From Nitrosarchaeum sp. (lineage in GTDB: Archaea > Thermoproteota > Nitrososphaeria > Nitrososphaerales > Nitrosopumilaceae), in the NCBI GenBank assembly GCA_025699025.1, contig JAILWJ010000003.1, forward strand, positions 278,192 through 342,191: a stretch of 64,000 nt of DNA, written 5' to 3'. The notes under the pieces were generated by a model. It did no database searches. It saw only the letters and a program-made list of their open reading frames with translations, and was not told the DNA's origin. Shown one piece after another: positions 1-8,877 of the stretch; position 1 is the stretch's first letter, and every line of letters begins with the position of its first letter. The translations under genes and the position numbers were made by a program.

Positions 1-148
1 GATATGCTTCTGTTGCTTTTTTCACATGCATTGAATTGTAATCTTCATCAGAGTAAACTGCAACGGTTTTGATTCCTAGTCTTTGGCATGTTCTAATGAC
101 ACGTAGTGCGATTTCCCCTCTGTTTGCAATAAGTACTTTTTCTATCAT
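1..148 (-). CDS. accC: Biotin carboxylase subunit of acetyl/propionyl-CoA carboxylase (N-terminus only)
   Basis: The first 49 codons are inside the window; the gene continues past the left edge. The translation starts [19 protein letters not shown], the classic N-terminus of ATP-dependent biotin carboxylases (ANRGEIA motif of the ATP-grasp family). The start is an ATG at 148, five bases after the stop of the carboxyltransferase gene, so the two are one operon. In thaumarchaea this enzyme carboxylates acetyl-CoA and propionyl-CoA in the 3-hydroxypropionate/4-hydroxybutyrate carbon fixation cycle (established for the group; inferred here from context). The biotin carrier subunit would be expected further left. 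Confidence 0.9.
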   Translation of the reverse strand, partial: MIEKVLIANRGEIALRVIRTCQRLGIKTVAVYSDEDYNSMHVKKATEAY

Positions 149-153
149 CTTAA

Positions 154-1701
154 TCACAAATTGATATTCCCATGTTTTCTTGGAAGTTGTTTTTCCCTTT
201 TGTTTTGAAGCATTTCAAGTGCTTTAATCAACATTGGTCTGGTCTCTGCGGGATCGATTACATTATCAACAGTCCCATGAGAAGCAGCCACATATGGATT
301 TTCAAATTTTTCGGCAAATTCGTCAATTAGTTTTTTCTTGGTAGATTCAGGATCTGGGGAATCGGCAATTTCTTTTCTTGACATAATTTTTACAGCAGCT
401 TCTGCTCCCAGTACTGCACACCGTGCAGTAGGCCATGCATAATTGATATCAGTTCGAAGATTTTTGCTCCCCATTGCAATATAGGCACCGCCATATGCCT
501 TTCCAATCACGAGGGTGATTCTAGGTACCGTTGCCTCACAATAAGCATAAAGCAGTTTGCTTCCATGTCGAATGATTCCATTATGCTCTTGATTGGAACC
601 TGGCATATAGCCGGGAGTATCCACTAAAGTAATGATTGGAATGTTAAATGCATCACAGAATCTAATGAAGCGTGCTGCCTTGTTGGACGAGTCAATATCA
701 AGTGCGCCAGCAAGATGCAATGGTTGGTTTGCTACAATGCCAACTACTTTGCCATTCATTCTACCATAACCAACTACAATATTGGGTGCAAACAATTCAT
801 GCACTTCAAAAAACTCGTGATTATCTACAATAGAATTAATGATTTCTTTCATATCATAAGGCTGAAGTGGGTTTTCTGGGATAACATTGATAAGGTTATG
901 ATCTAGCCTGTTTGGATCATCATCAGTCAGGATTTTTGGTGGTTCTTCAGCATTGTTTTGTGGTAAAAATGAAATCAATTTTCGGATGTAATCCATGCAT
1001 TGGTATTCATTTTGTGCTACAAAGTGTGCAACACCGCTTTTTGTTCCATGAGTCATAGCACCACCCAAATCATCAAAGGAGATCTCCTCTCCCAATACTG
1101 TCTTTACCACATCAGGACCAGTAACAAACATTGTTCCTGCTTTATCCACCATTATTACAAAATCAGTCATTGCAGGAGAATACACAGAACCCCCTGCAGA
1201 CGGACCAATGCTTGCGGTAATCTGTGGAATCACTCCAGAAGCTAACTGATTATGATAGAAAATATCGGCAAAGCCATCAAGACTCATAATTCCCTCTTGA
1301 ATTCGGGCACCGCCTGAATCCATGATTCCAACAATCGGGCATCCAGTTTTTAGCGCATGATCCATAAGTTTTGTAATTTTTCTGGCTCCCATCTGACTCA
1401 GAGTGCCACCAAGAACGGTAAAATCATATGCGAAAACAAATACTTGTCTGCCGTCTACCTTCCCATATCCTCCAACCACGCCATCAGTATAGAACTTCTT
1501 TTTTTGCATATCATATTCATGATAATGATGGGTTGTCAGTGGATCTACCTCAGTAAAAGTCCCCTCGTCAAGCAAGAGATCTATTCTTTCTCGTGCGGTA
1601 AGCTTTCCTTTATCATGTTGAGCTTTTATTCTATCTTGCCCACCACCTTGTAAGGAAATTTTGCGTTTCTTGGAATATTCCTCAATCTTTTCGGAATGCA
1701 T
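154..1701 (-). CDS. pccB: Acetyl/propionyl-CoA carboxylase carboxyltransferase subunit
   Basis: A 515-aa protein of normal family length. Both halves of the crotonase-like carboxyltransferase fold are visible: the N-terminal part carries SGGARIQEG and [11 protein letters not shown], and the C-terminal part carries [15 protein letters not shown] and [14 protein letters not shown], which bind the CoA ester and carboxybiotin. It transfers CO2 from biotin to acetyl-CoA or propionyl-CoA. The biotin carboxylase gene follows at a 5-base spacing, giving a pccB-accC operon on the minus strand. The two-subunit arrangement with one carboxyltransferase for both substrates is what thaumarchaea and Sulfolobales use for carbon fixation; the substrate choice cannot be read from the sequence. 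Confidence 0.93.
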   Translation of the reverse strand: MHSEKIEEYSKKRKISLQGGGQDRIKAQHDKGKLTARERIDLLLDEGTFTEVDPLTTHHYHEYDMQKKKFYTDGVVGGYGKVDGRQVFVFAYDFTVLGGTLSQMGARKITKLMDHALKTGCPIVGIMDSGGARIQEGIMSLDGFADIFYHNQLASGVIPQITASIGPSAGGSVYSPAMTDFVIMVDKAGTMFVTGPDVVKTVLGEEISFDDLGGAMTHGTKSGVAHFVAQNEYQCMDYIRKLISFLPQNNAEEPPKILTDDDPNRLDHNLINVIPENPLQPYDMKEIINSIVDNHEFFEVHELFAPNIVVGYGRMNGKVVGIVANQPLHLAGALDIDSSNKAARFIRFCDAFNIPIITLVDTPGYMPGSNQEHNGIIRHGSKLLYAYCEATVPRITLVIGKAYGGAYIAMGSKNLRTDINYAWPTARCAVLGAEAAVKIMSRKEIADSPDPESTKKKLIDEFAEKFENPYVAASHGTVDNVIDPAETRPMLIKALEMLQNKREKQLPRKHGNINL

Positions 1702-1822
1702 GCCGGCAATTAAGAAAAGGAATGTGCCTATATTAATTTAGTTTGATCAGACATGGTTTAGGATTTCTTTTGTCATGGATATAAAAAAAATCACGAGTTT
1801 TTTAGTAGATCATGCAGATCCG

Positions 1823-2140
1823 CTAAGAATTTAGATTAAGTAGGGAAAATTTCTTCTTGACAGATTTCTGATAAGACTCAAACACGTCATTTGCCTCACT
1901 GCACTTTTTGCAGATGCATAATTGAGACACCTTCTCAATGTTACAATTATCCAGAAATTCACATTGTAAGCACCCTGCAGGACCGCCACACACAATGCAT
2001 GATAATTCGTTTACTTGGGCACACTTTTCGTGCTTGACACCAATACCTTTGGCCCACAAGCCCATCTCGTTGATTTCAATTTTTTCATTGCACACAACAC
2101 ACGTGCCAGGGAATTTCATTGGGATCCTACGCCAGCTCAT
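1823..2140 (-). CDS. Small zinc-ribbon protein downstream of rfcL
   Basis: A 105-aa protein with three cysteine clusters: CVVCNEK near residue 14, CIVCGGPAGCLQC near 48-60, and CICKKC near 75-80. It probably binds two or three zinc ions. The start codon overlaps the rfcL stop by four bases, so it is translationally coupled and likely co-expressed with the clamp loader; an internal Met at residue 8 (MKFPGTC) is an alternative start that would remove the overlap. I do not recognise a named family. A role in replication is only suggested by the operon. Confidence 0.75.
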   Translation of the reverse strand: MSWRRIPMKFPGTCVVCNEKIEINEMGLWAKGIGVKHEKCAQVNELSCIVCGGPAGCLQCEFLDNCNIEKVSQLCICKKCSEANDVFESYQKSVKKKFSLLNLNS

Positions 2141-3294
2141 TTTAGCAACTCAATCTCCTTTTCAATAATGTCGTCAAATTCCGTGTCCAAAACAACTTCC
2201 AGGGTTTTATTTTTTACACAAAATAGCAGATATGGGAGACATATTGTTACAAATGCACTTGATGAGAGATGTAATTTCTTTGCCATCAGTAAAGAAAATG
2301 CCTTAATTTTTCTCCCGTCCCAGCGAATTCGATTCAGTAATGGCCAAGATAAATTATATTGAGAATATCTTATTCTCTCATCATTTTTGTATAGTTTTAT
2401 CAAAATTTCATTAAGATATCGTAACAATCTCCAATTTTGTGTCCTCATAATTTTTCCATAAAGAACATCAGCTTTAGATAGAATGTTCAAAAGATCAGAA
2501 AACGTGTGATTGTCCAAATTGCTTGTAATGACGCTCGAGTAAAAAGCATCAATTTTTTGTCTAGGATCAATTTGCATGGAATACAACACACTTCGTGCTT
2601 CATCAAGAGATTTTGCTTTAAAGAATGCATTAATCCCATCCTCAACATTTACACTTTCAAAAGATTGCTCGGTTTGAGGATTAAATCCTGTGACAAACGA
2701 TTGTGCAAGATTAATCATGGAACGAATGTCACCATGAGATTTGTCAATTACCTTGATTAGTGATCCGGGACTGAGTTTTGCTGCTTCTTTTTTCAAAATA
2801 TTTTGAAGGTATACACGCAAAAGTCTTGGCGGGATTGGTTTAAAGTAAATTGTTTTTACAACCTTTTTGATACTTTTCATTTTTTCAGAAGAGTCTGAAT
2901 TTGCGGCAAGAACAATTGGAACTGTAGGTTCCTTTAAGATTTGAATGAGTGCCTCTGCACCACCATAATCTCCTCTTCCATGAATTCCATCCACCTCATC
3001 TACAAATATCATAGGCGTGCCTAAAACACTCACATTTCCCAAAACAGGGGAGAGAATTTCATTAATTCTAGATTTGCTTCGTACATCACTTGCATTAAGT
3101 CCAATCATATCATATCCAAATTGTTTGGCAGTAAGGTAAGCGATTGTTGTTTTTCCTATGCCAGGAGGCCCAACAAGAAGAATGGGCTTTGTTCCTTTTT
3201 TCCATTTTGCAAACCATTCCATGATTGCTGCGCGCGACTCTTCATTACCTATCATGTCAGAGACATTTTGGGGTCGATGTTTCTCAGACCACAT
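2137..3294 (-). CDS. rfcL: Replication factor C large subunit (clamp loader)
   Basis: AAA+ ATPase that with RfcS opens and loads the PCNA ring. Visible motifs: N-terminal MWSEKHRPQ, Walker A GPPGIGKTT, Walker B FVDEVDGI, and the ANSDS sensor 1 region. The C-terminal collar domain follows. I chose the ATG at 3294 because family members begin with WSEKyRP; a GTG at 3306 that overlaps the upstream stop (GTGA) would add four residues. It is the second gene of a three-gene operon with the 371-aa protein upstream and the zinc-ribbon gene downstream. The partner rfcS is in this window at 42.9 kb. Confidence 0.93.
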   Translation of the reverse strand: MWSEKHRPQNVSDMIGNEESRAAIMEWFAKWKKGTKPILLVGPPGIGKTTIAYLTAKQFGYDMIGLNASDVRSKSRINEILSPVLGNVSVLGTPMIFVDEVDGIHGRGDYGGAEALIQILKEPTVPIVLAANSDSSEKMKSIKKVVKTIYFKPIPPRLLRVYLQNILKKEAAKLSPGSLIKVIDKSHGDIRSMINLAQSFVTGFNPQTEQSFESVNVEDGINAFFKAKSLDEARSVLYSMQIDPRQKIDAFYSSVITSNLDNHTFSDLLNILSKADVLYGKIMRTQNWRLLRYLNEILIKLYKNDERIRYSQYNLSWPLLNRIRWDGRKIKAFSLLMAKKLHLSSSAFVTICLPYLLFCVKNKTLEVVLDTEFDDIIEKEIELLK

Positions 3295-3302
3295 CAATTT
3301 AA

Positions 3303-4418
3303 TCACTTTGGGAGTTTAGATTCAAACTCTGACCATTTGTTTGCTTTCTGTAACTGGTTGTACCAATATTGATTATAGTGTTCAACTGTTAAGAACAAAA
3401 ATTCCAGAAATTCCTTGTGTGAAAATCCTTCAGGCAGTAGTTCAAGTGCCAAACGTGCGTCCTGTAAATACAGATTGCTTTTCTCCAATGTTACTTCAAA
3501 TCCTTTTTTGACATCATTTGAAAGCAGCGTATAATAAAGTGGCCATGACGGAATTTTTACAAACCCATTTTTGATCGAGTCCTCAATTTCGTTTCCACAT
3601 CCTACCCCTTCTGCAGCTCTTGCCATTCCCAGATAGAAGATTTCTGCCAAAGGGCGTTCAGCAAGAGCCATGTTCCTTCCAGCAGTACCCATAACGGCAC
3701 GATATTTTTTGTAAGAGAGATTCATTTCTTCTTCAGTAATTGTTGTAGGTTTTGATTTTAGTTTCTCATCAAGATATTGTCCTACCCTTGCGTCCTTGAA
3801 TCCTTCTTCAAATTCTTTAAGAACTTGCTCTCCGCCTTTGGAAATTTTATCTCGTGCAAGTTTCAGAATATACGGGTTCATTAGTTTGTAATCATCCAGA
3901 TAATCAAGGTCCTCGTCTTTATCTACAATTCTATCCATAGGTTCACTGAGATCAATTGCCAAAATGTGACCCTCCACCATATTTTGTCTTAGTTGAGGAT
4001 CATTTCTGCCGGCATATTCGGCTGCACCATCAAACAATGCATTAAACACTGGAAAAGTCATTTTAACAAAATTAGAATTCAAAATTCTCAAAACCCTGTC
4101 CTTTAAGACATCAGGACTTTCCAACTTTGATTTGATCGGATCAATCTCTGATGCCTGTAAAATTATTTCAGTAGAACCAACCTCATCCCCAAATGCTTGT
4201 TGTGTTGAATTTGGAGATTTGTCAGATTTTATTTCATGCAGCAGTCCTTTTGCAAATCTTTCGGCAAAATTTGGAAATTCTTTTTCTGTTTCTTCTTTGT
4301 ATTTGTTAAATAATTTAAAACCTTTTGATTTAAACAAGCCCTGTTTGATTATTTGTTTGCCAGGTTTAGTGCTCATCAAAGCTTCTTTGCTAACAACAGA
4401 TTGATCTTTTCCACTCAC
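3303..4418 (-). CDS. Conserved-looking 371-aa protein of unknown function, rfcL operon
   Basis: No domain that I recognise. The protein is soluble, mostly helical and charged, with no signal peptide or membrane segment. A glycine/cysteine-containing stretch (AAEGVGCGNEIED) sits near residue 270. The start is a GTG at 4418; a good TATA-like box (cataaatat on the minus strand, about 4438-4447) lies 24 bases before it, which suggests a leaderless transcript beginning at this codon. The stop overlaps the candidate GTG start of rfcL, so the two are tightly coupled. A role in replication or clamp loading is inference from the operon only. Confidence 0.8.
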   Translation of the reverse strand: MSGKDQSVVSKEALMSTKPGKQIIKQGLFKSKGFKLFNKYKEETEKEFPNFAERFAKGLLHEIKSDKSPNSTQQAFGDEVGSTEIILQASEIDPIKSKLESPDVLKDRVLRILNSNFVKMTFPVFNALFDGAAEYAGRNDPQLRQNMVEGHILAIDLSEPMDRIVDKDEDLDYLDDYKLMNPYILKLARDKISKGGEQVLKEFEEGFKDARVGQYLDEKLKSKPTTITEEEMNLSYKKYRAVMGTAGRNMALAERPLAEIFYLGMARAAEGVGCGNEIEDSIKNGFVKIPSWPLYYTLLSNDVKKGFEVTLEKSNLYLQDARLALELLPEGFSHKEFLEFLFLTVEHYNQYWYNQLQKANKWSEFESKLPK

Positions 4419-4503
4419 AAACGAAGAGCTAATTTCTTGATATTTATGCTTTCAAATTTACAAAACATATTTCACTTAAATTACGAGTAAAGAGATTTGG
4501 ATT

Positions 4504-5301
4504 ATGGAAGTAATCGAAATTTTGCGTGAAGCGTCAAAACGAATTTTTGAAAATGTAAAAGAGTTGGCAGGAACAGATGATGCTGCAGGAGATTTTGGCG
4601 TGGGCGCAGGAGGAGACATATCACGAAATATCGATGTTGTTGCTGAAAAAACAGTTTTAGATTATCTCAAGGAAATTAATTTTGAGTGTATCGTACTAGG
4701 TGAGGAATGCGGGAGAGTGGAATTGTCTAAAAATTCAAAAGGGTTTGTAATTATGGATGCAATCGACGGCTCTGCAAATGCAGTAAGAGGAGTACCATTT
4801 TTTTGTAGTTCGCTTGCATTCTCCACAGACAACAGACTAAGCTCAATTACAGACGGAGTAATCACAGACCTTTCAAGTGGAGAAATGTATTGGGCATCCA
4901 AAGGCAAGGGTGCGTTTTTCAATGAATCAAAAATACGGGTTCACGATAGGGAGCCCATATACAAAATAATTGGAATAAACACGTCTGGCGCGTCCAAGGA
5001 TTTGATGAAAAGGCTTTATCCGATATTTGAGCAGTATAATCACATAAGGCATTTAGGTGCAAATGCATTGGAAATGGCATTTTTTGCAAGAGGCCTGATA
5101 GATATTTTTGTTGATTTGCGAAATAAAATCAGGATACAGGATATTGCTGCAGGATACATCATCGTAAAAGAAGCTGGTGGATTGCTTTTAGACTCGGATT
5201 TGAAACCGCTTGATTCAGAACTTAGCTATGAAGCAAGGATTTCATTTGTAGCAGCTGCAAATCAAGAGATTTTGGATGAGATATTTTCCCAAATAAAATA
5301 A
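4504..5301 (+). CDS. Inositol monophosphatase / archaeal fructose-1,6-bisphosphatase family protein
   Basis: A 265-aa lithium-sensitive phosphatase-fold enzyme. The metal-binding motifs are present in order: GEECG near residue 66, DAIDGSANAVRG near 85-96 (the DxIDGT/S signature), and the later IQDIAAGYIIVKEAGG segment near 200. Archaeal members act on inositol-1-phosphate and often fructose-1,6-bisphosphate; NAD kinase-linked phosphatases share the fold, so the substrate is not certain. It is divergent from the rfcL operon and convergent with the flavin reductase that follows. Most archaea need such an enzyme for gluconeogenesis. Confidence 0.85.
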   Translation: MEVIEILREASKRIFENVKELAGTDDAAGDFGVGAGGDISRNIDVVAEKTVLDYLKEINFECIVLGEECGRVELSKNSKGFVIMDAIDGSANAVRGVPFFCSSLAFSTDNRLSSITDGVITDLSSGEMYWASKGKGAFFNESKIRVHDREPIYKIIGINTSGASKDLMKRLYPIFEQYNHIRHLGANALEMAFFARGLIDIFVDLRNKIRIQDIAAGYIIVKEAGGLLLDSDLKPLDSELSYEARISFVAAANQEILDEIFSQIK

Positions 5302-5327
5302 TCCAGGGTACAAACAAAAATTGCAGA

Positions 5328-6167
5328 CTAGCCGTAAGATTCGTACTTTACTTCATATGTGCCATCAGGATGTTTGTTATCCTTTGTAACAAATCCTTTA
5401 TGTTTTAGGTGCTCAATGACACCGTCAATTGTTCCCTGGTATCCGCAAATGTAAACCCGAGTGTTTTGAGGAGTGATTTCTTCTCCTACCAATTCTTCTA
5501 ATGGAGATACACCTTGTTTGTTTGGTTTAAAAAACGATTCAACTCTTCCAACATGACCATTCCATGATCTGTTAAAGAATTCCTTTGGTCTGCTAATTGC
5601 TGCCCTGTAGTAAAAGTCCCATTGATCTCGTCCACGTTCATTGCTTTCGTTTTCAAGATCAGTGAACAGACGCTTGTAGCTTAATTCGTCAACATAGCTT
5701 GCACCATGAAGTACGATGACTTGACGTTTATCACCAGTGTCATGAAGATGCTTTGCAAATGCGACAAACGGTGCAATGCCAGTACCGCCCCCAACACAAA
5801 CAATTCTTCTTGTGTCAGGTTGTCCATTTGGTAACTTGTCTTCGATGAGTAACTCTTGACCAGTTGGAGATCCCAGGTATACCTCATCACCAACACTGGC
5901 ATAAAATAATTCAGTAGTAACTCGGCCAGGTAGAGGTTTTCTAACCCATCTAATTACAAATTCAAAGTAATCACGATTTTCAGGATGAGATGCAATCGAG
6001 TATGCACGTCTCACAATCTTGTGTTCTGAAGGGATTGGAAGACCAATGGTAAGAAATTGTCCTGTCTTATATTGAGGCATGCCAGTTTCAGGCACTATCC
6101 TAATGACTACCAAGTCCTCTTTTAATAATTCCATATAGGTAATCTTGGCCTTGGTTTCAGATACCAT
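5328..6167 (-). CDS. Ferredoxin-NADP reductase-like flavoprotein (copy 1)
   Basis: A 279-aa FNR-family oxidoreductase. FAD binding: RRAYSIASHPENR around residue 55. NAD(P) binding: VGGGTGIAPFVAFAKH around residue 127 and the C-terminal YICGYQGTIDGV segment. There is no 2Fe-2S domain, so electrons probably pass to or from a separate ferredoxin or flavodoxin; both occur at 44-46 kb. A close paralogue (281 aa) lies at 32510-33355 and shares most of its length, including the C-terminal end KYESYG. A 15-bp palindrome lies 70 bases upstream. Direction of electron flow and the natural partner are unknown. Confidence 0.88.
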   Translation of the reverse strand: MVSETKAKITYMELLKEDLVVIRIVPETGMPQYKTGQFLTIGLPIPSEHKIVRRAYSIASHPENRDYFEFVIRWVRKPLPGRVTTELFYASVGDEVYLGSPTGQELLIEDKLPNGQPDTRRIVCVGGGTGIAPFVAFAKHLHDTGDKRQVIVLHGASYVDELSYKRLFTDLENESNERGRDQWDFYYRAAISRPKEFFNRSWNGHVGRVESFFKPNKQGVSPLEELVGEEITPQNTRVYICGYQGTIDGVIEHLKHKGFVTKDNKHPDGTYEVKYESYG

Positions 6168-6235
6168 TCAAACCATTTGATCGTAGTTGAGATAAATGTA
6201 TTTCTCTTGGATCATAATTCAAACAACACAACATC

Positions 6236-6250
6236 TTGAGATCATCTCAA
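6236..6250. promoter_or_regulatory. 15-bp palindrome upstream of flavin reductase copy 1
   Basis: Perfect inverted repeat ttgagat-c-atctcaa in the 183-base gap between the divergent flavin reductase and DUF1059 genes. Its position 70 bases before one start and 100 before the other fits an operator. The upstream region of the paralogue at 32510 has no such site. No regulator is identified. Confidence 0.4.
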
Positions 6251-6350
6251 ATAAAATGCAGATAAAAGAGCAGAATCACCAGACAGTATATTTTGGTCAC
6301 CAAGACAGGATAACCTTTTAATTTTTATATTCAATATTTTGAGGGAGTTT

Positions 6351-6515
6351 GTGGCATTACTAAGATGTAATGATTATGGTTTTGAATGTCCATTTGTATC
6401 AGAGGGCGATATTGAACATGTCATTGAGGAATTTGGAAAACATACAGAAGAAGAGCATGGAATTGACTATTCTAGAGAGGCACTCATGCAATTCATAATG
6501 CGAAAGCAGAATTGA
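6351..6515 (+). CDS. DUF1059-family small protein
   Basis: A 54-aa ORF starting with GTG, preceded by a Shine-Dalgarno-like gaggga at 6341-6346 and a TATA-like cttttaattttta at about 6314-6326. The translation contains CNDYGFECPFVSEG followed by EFGKHTEEEHGID, the cysteine pair and HxxxxHGI pattern typical of DUF1059 proteins. The function of the family is unknown. It reads away from the flavin reductase and ends 21 bases before the end of hemA, which is convergent. Confidence 0.8.
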   Translation: MALLRCNDYGFECPFVSEGDIEHVIEEFGKHTEEEHGIDYSREALMQFIMRKQN

Positions 6516-6536
6516 TTTCAGAATATAGTTGAGAAG

Positions 6537-7607
6537 TTAGATTCTTTTCATTGTTGCAGACAATACAGGAACTTCTTTTGCAATGATTTTTTCGACTGCA
6601 GGTACAATGCCAGATCTGGCTTTGACGCTTTCCTCATAAATTTCTGCAACTTGATCTCGGAAAAGTAATTTTATTCCAGGAAGCGCCGTTATTCCTTCAT
6701 CAACAGCCCTAGGATCTGAGATATCCAAAATTATGGTTCCTTTTTTCTTTTCTTCCATAACTAATTTTATTCTGTCATAAGTGATCAAAAAGTAATCTGC
6801 AGTAGTTGCAACAATTACAATATCATATTTATCAAAGCCTGCCAAAACTTCCTCAAATACAACTGGTTTCCCACCCAAAATCTGCGAAAAATTTGTGGAG
6901 CGTTCAATGGTTCTGCTGGTGACATCAAATGGAATTTTTTTAGTGTTGAGGGTTTTTGCAACCATGGCTGCAGACTCGCCTGTTCCAATCAGCAAAACTT
7001 TCTTTTTTGCATCCAATCCTGCCTTTTCATCGATTAATCTTATGGCCACGTCACCCAGAGATACAACGTCTTTGCTTATTCCAGTAGAGTCTCTAATGGT
7101 GGTTGCAAGCCTAATTACGCTCTCAAATAATTTATTCAGAATCTTTCCTGAAAAACCAGCTTGTTTTGCATTCGCTAAGGAGTCTTTGATTTCATTGAAG
7201 ATTTCTTGTTTTCCCACAACTACAGAGTCAAGACCACATGCCAATCTCAACAAGTGAGTATACACATCGTCGCCTTTGTACACCTCCAGTATCTGATCAA
7301 AGTGATCAATATCGTTTGGTTCCAGAGAAGAATGTTGTTCCCATGTTGCTTTGATCTTGTTTAGGATTAGACTTTTTCCCTCTTCTCTTCTTGCGTCGGG
7401 ACTGTCATCGGTTTCAACATTACTTACAGTAAAAATTTCAACTCTGCTTGCAGTCTGAATTATAATGCATTCATCAACACCTTCAATTTTTTTAAAGGAA
7501 TCACATGCAGCCTTTACATCTTTGAACGCAAATCTGGCTAATGCATGAAGTGGTATGTTTTTGAAAGTGACTCTTGCGTTCAAAACATCAAATTTTATTT
7601 CACTCAT
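6537..7607 (-). CDS. hemA: Divergent glutamyl-tRNA reductase
   Basis: First enzyme of C5 tetrapyrrole synthesis: reduces glutamyl-tRNA to glutamate-1-semialdehyde with NADPH. The three-part layout is recognisable: N-terminal catalytic domain, LACGLDSVVVGKQEI linker region, Rossmann NADPH domain with LLIGTGESAAMVAKTL, and a short helical tail. At 356 aa it is shorter than the usual 400-420. The catalytic motif TCNRxE is TASRVE here: the nucleophilic cysteine is alanine and Asn is Ser; the GExQI motif has Lys for Glu. I checked these codons in the DNA. It may use another residue (a Cys lies five residues upstream) or have a changed role. Start 11 bases after the upstream coiled-coil gene. Confidence 0.8.
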   Translation of the reverse strand: MSEIKFDVLNARVTFKNIPLHALARFAFKDVKAACDSFKKIEGVDECIIIQTASRVEIFTVSNVETDDSPDARREEGKSLILNKIKATWEQHSSLEPNDIDHFDQILEVYKGDDVYTHLLRLACGLDSVVVGKQEIFNEIKDSLANAKQAGFSGKILNKLFESVIRLATTIRDSTGISKDVVSLGDVAIRLIDEKAGLDAKKKVLLIGTGESAAMVAKTLNTKKIPFDVTSRTIERSTNFSQILGGKPVVFEEVLAGFDKYDIVIVATTADYFLITYDRIKLVMEEKKKGTIILDISDPRAVDEGITALPGIKLLFRDQVAEIYEESVKARSGIVPAVEKIIAKEVPVLSATMKRI

Positions 7608-7618
7608 ATCATCACCAT

Positions 7619-8404
7619 CTATGCGTTAATCTTTCTTCGTCCACCTTTGGCTGTGCGGAAAACATTCATTCCAAGATAATAGTTTTCATGTAGCGACTCT
7701 AAATACCTAAGATCATTTTCTGTATCAGTGATTTCCTTTTTCGTTGCATTAGGATCCTTTTTTAATCTTGCAAGTTTTTGTCTTGTTTTATCCAAGAAGT
7801 TGCCAATTCCAGATTCATAGTTTGACACTCCACCAAATTCAGGACTCAGAACATGTTCAGGGGTATACTGGGGAGTATTATCAACAGGAATCTCGGCTTT
7901 TCTTGTGAGTTCTTCTTGCTGTTCTTGAGATAAGATCGGTACAGGGAATCTGTCTTTTTTATCCAGCCAGAATTCGGGTTCGCCCATATCTCTTCTGAAG
8001 ATTTCCTCACTTTGTCTTTGGAAAGTATGATCTGATGCTTTTGCAGCATCTGCTTTTACCTCTTCTGCAATCGCCTTGTATTCTGCTTCTGCTGCCTTTT
8101 CAGCTATAGCCTTTAGTTCTTTGGCTCTCTCAAGTGCGGCTTTTGCAGCAGCTTCTGCTTCCTCTGCGGCTCTTGCAGCAGCTTCTGCTTCCTCTGCGGC
8201 TTTTGAGACAGATGCCGCTTCGGCATGTGCCTTGTCTGCTTCGACTTTGGCCTTCTCAGCTGCCACTTGAGCTATGTTTGCCTCCTCCTTTGCCTTGTCA
8301 GCTGAGGCAATTTTCTCGATAGTTTCTTGTTTCTTTTCCTCTAATGATGCTGAATCCTTTGATGTTGATTGTGCTTCAGTTTCCTTCTTGTCTTCAGACA
8401 TCAA
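7619..8404 (-). CDS. Alanine/glutamate-rich coiled-coil protein upstream of hemA
   Basis: 261 aa. Residues 1-30 are polar and disordered-looking; about 30-125 are a long Ala/Glu/Lys coiled coil with a near-duplicated AAEEAEAAARAAEEAEAAA block; from about 130 on there is a distinct conserved-looking tail with RRDMGEPEFWLDKKDRFPVP and a second helical segment, ending KGGRRKINA. No signal peptide or membrane segment. It starts MM; either Met is possible. It precedes hemA in the same operon (gap 11 bases). I do not recognise a family; a scaffolding or stalk role is a guess. Confidence 0.75.
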   Translation of the reverse strand: MMSEDKKETEAQSTSKDSASLEEKKQETIEKIASADKAKEEANIAQVAAEKAKVEADKAHAEAASVSKAAEEAEAAARAAEEAEAAAKAALERAKELKAIAEKAAEAEYKAIAEEVKADAAKASDHTFQRQSEEIFRRDMGEPEFWLDKKDRFPVPILSQEQQEELTRKAEIPVDNTPQYTPEHVLSPEFGGVSNYESGIGNFLDKTRQKLARLKKDPNATKKEITDTENDLRYLESLHENYYLGMNVFRTAKGGRRKINA

Positions 8405-8586
8405 ATTTTACTAAAATTGCCTGAATTTTAATATTCTCTAGTGATTAATGCCAGTCTACAAATTTCATACGAAGGTTACGCGGTATTTGTTTTTCAAACG
8501 ATTCAGATCGGAGAAATGTCAATTATTGCAATAAACTGGCAAAAAAGCAGGAGATCGGTTAAATTGTTGATTTTAAAATTAAATGG

Positions 8587-8661
8587 CGCCCTCGGCGGGA
8601 TTCGAACACGCGTCTCAGCCGTGACAGGGCCGAATTCTAGACCGGGCTATACTACAAGGGC
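8587..8661 (-). tRNA. tRNA-Asp(GTC)
   Basis: Cloverleaf of 75 nt: acceptor gcccttg pairs with cgagggc (one G-U), anticodon loop ctgtcac with GTC at 8623-8625 on the complementary strand, T loop ttcgaat. CCA is encoded at 8584-8586. No intron. Confidence 0.95.
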
Positions 8662-8758
8662 ACGGATTTTTGAAAGCAAATTGCCTGATTAAAAGTTTCT
8701 GTCAATTCAAAAAAATTTGTAAAAGACTAAATTATACACGTCAAGCATTTTTCGTAAG

Positions 8759-8832
8759 GGGTCTATGGCGCAGCCAGGTAGCGCACCGGACTTTTAATCC
8801 GGTTGTCGTGGGTCCGAATCCCACTAGACCCG
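8759..8832 (+). tRNA. tRNA-Lys(TTT), integration target of the island
   Basis: 74-nt cloverleaf: acceptor gggtcta pairs with tagaccc, anticodon stem ccgga/tccgg, loop cttttaa with anticodon TTT, T stem gtggg/cccac. Discriminator G, then encoded CCA at 8833-8835. Its last 15 bases are repeated at 21544-21558, so the tRNA was kept intact when the element inserted at its 3' end. Confidence 0.96.
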
Positions 8833-8833
8833 C
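8819..8833 (+). repeat. attL: left attachment repeat inside tRNA-Lys
   Basis: 15-bp sequence identical to 21544-21558. It covers the 3' strand of the T stem, the acceptor strand, the discriminator and the first base of CCA. A shorter echo, gacccgcca, recurs at 8857-8865, between the tRNA and the integrase reading frame. Confidence 0.85.
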
Positions 8834-8877
8834 CATCCTTATTGGTCTTAAAATACGACCCGCCACATTATGTATCA

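Noticed and set aside
8076-8322. Plus-strand ORFs rich in Ala/Ser and Leu opposite the coiled-coil gene
   Set aside because: They are the antisense of a low-complexity Ala/Glu region; frame openness is a composition effect.
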